The notes beneath the pieces were generated by a model. It was not told the origin of the DNA and did no database searches. It saw only the letters and a list, made by a program, of their open reading frames with translations. Below are positions 5,071 to 5,382 of a stretch of DNA of 5,382 nucleotides, piece after piece. The stretch lies in contig JALSQL010000009.1 of assembly GCA_026985435.1 (NCBI GenBank), forward strand, positions 1 through 5,382, in the 5' to 3' direction. This DNA comes from Acidilobaceae archaeon (GTDB taxonomy: Archaea > Thermoproteota > Thermoprotei_A > Sulfolobales > Acidilobaceae). Numbering within the stretch: the first letter of the stretch is position 1; each line of letters opens with the position of its first letter. A program made the position numbers and the translations under genes.

Positions 5071-5382
5071 ACGACTCCGGGCTTGAGATCCCTGATGCTC
5101 TCGAGGAGGAAGTACTCCTCTATGCTGCAGGAGTCTACGACCTGTTTCACAAGCCCCTCTGCCAGGCTCCTCGTGGTCGCATGGAGCATGGCGTAGCATG
5201 GGAGCCTCCATTTCCCCTCGGGGTAAACCCGCCTGTAGACCACGTGGGTCGTGTGGGGGTTCTGAGCCATGCACGAGCACGTCTCCTCGGGGTCTGGCGC
5301 CCGAGCGGTGAGCATAATGTTAACCCTGAACCCGGCCTTATGGCCGTCGAGCGCTGCCCCCGGGTCCCCTAGGGCCCCATCC
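5064..5382 (-). CDS. Siroheme decarboxylase subunit (AhbA/AhbB family), C-terminal part, 5' end outside the window
   Basis: AhbA and AhbB form a complex that decarboxylates siroheme to 12,18-didecarboxysiroheme; they resemble Lrp/AsnC regulators in fold but are enzymes. The window holds the last 105 residues. Family-like stretches are LDGHKAGFRVNIM (the usual LGFRANAM segment), THVVYRR (usual SHxYxR), KWRLPCYAMLHATTRS (usual WPYNLYTMIHGRT) and EEYFLLESIRDLKP (usual DYRLLYSTREFKK). An internal ATG at 5315 is not taken as the start because conserved residues precede it. The reading frame stays open to the window edge. The TGA stop is embedded in the GAGGTGA ribosome binding site of the AhbC-like gene 9 nt downstream. 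The fragment cannot decide between AhbA and AhbB, nor show whether both are encoded upstream. Its downstream partner makes a plain Lrp-type regulator unlikely. Confidence 0.85.
   Translation of the reverse strand, partial: DGALGDPGAALDGHKAGFRVNIMLTARAPDPEETCSCMAQNPHTTHVVYRRVYPEGKWRLPCYAMLHATTRSLAEGLVKQVVDSCSIEEYFLLESIRDLKPGVVR

Noticed and set aside
5064..5315. Reading the right-end gene as a complete 83-residue protein starting at ATG 5315, or as an Lrp-type regulator
   Set aside because: Conserved family residues (HKAGFRVN) lie upstream of that ATG in the same open frame, and the tight coupling to an AhbC-like gene favours a siroheme decarboxylase subunit.
4899..5372. A 157-residue open frame on the plus strand at the right end
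   Set aside because: It lies antisense to the AhbC-like and decarboxylase genes, both of which have clear family motifs, and its own translation shows no recognisable domain. High GC content leaves antisense frames open.

Overview
The window looks like GC-rich hyperthermophilic crenarchaeal DNA. Evidence for this is the GTG and TTG starts, the GGGGTGA/AGGAGG-type ribosome binding sites, Arg codons biased to AGG/CGG with frequent ATA and CTA, tightly packed or overlapping genes, and the archaeal siroheme-dependent heme pathway. An Aeropyrum-like or other Desulfurococcales source is a plausible guess, not a demonstrated one.

Almost every base belongs to tetrapyrrole (heme/siroheme) biosynthesis. 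On the minus strand, read right to left, the first block is a siroheme decarboxylase subunit (AhbA/B type, 5' end outside the window), then an AhbC-like radical SAM enzyme, then a Met8/SirC-type precorrin-2 dehydrogenase (5382 down to 3196). A second minus-strand block, hemA - hemB - hemL (2497 down to the left edge, hemL cut off), makes 5-aminolevulinate from glutamyl-tRNA and condenses it to porphobilinogen. Between the two blocks lies one plus-strand gene (2658-3257), divergent from hemA and convergent with the dehydrogenase gene. It reads best as a diverged CbiX-type sirohydrochlorin chelatase with an internally duplicated half-domain.

Together the genes cover both ends of the pathway: glutamyl-tRNA to glutamate-1-semialdehyde to ALA to porphobilinogen (HemA, HemL, HemB), and precorrin-2 to sirohydrochlorin (dehydrogenase), siroheme (candidate chelatase), didecarboxysiroheme (Ahb decarboxylase) and Fe-coproporphyrin III (AhbC). 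Missing from the window are HemC, HemD, the uroporphyrinogen methyltransferase, the second decarboxylase subunit and AhbD; the first and last genes run off the edges, so some may lie just outside.

The only real intergenic space is the 160 bp between hemA and the chelatase gene. It holds candidate divergent promoters and a cluster of inverted repeats that may be operators. No RNA genes, mobile elements, CRISPR arrays or clear terminators were seen.
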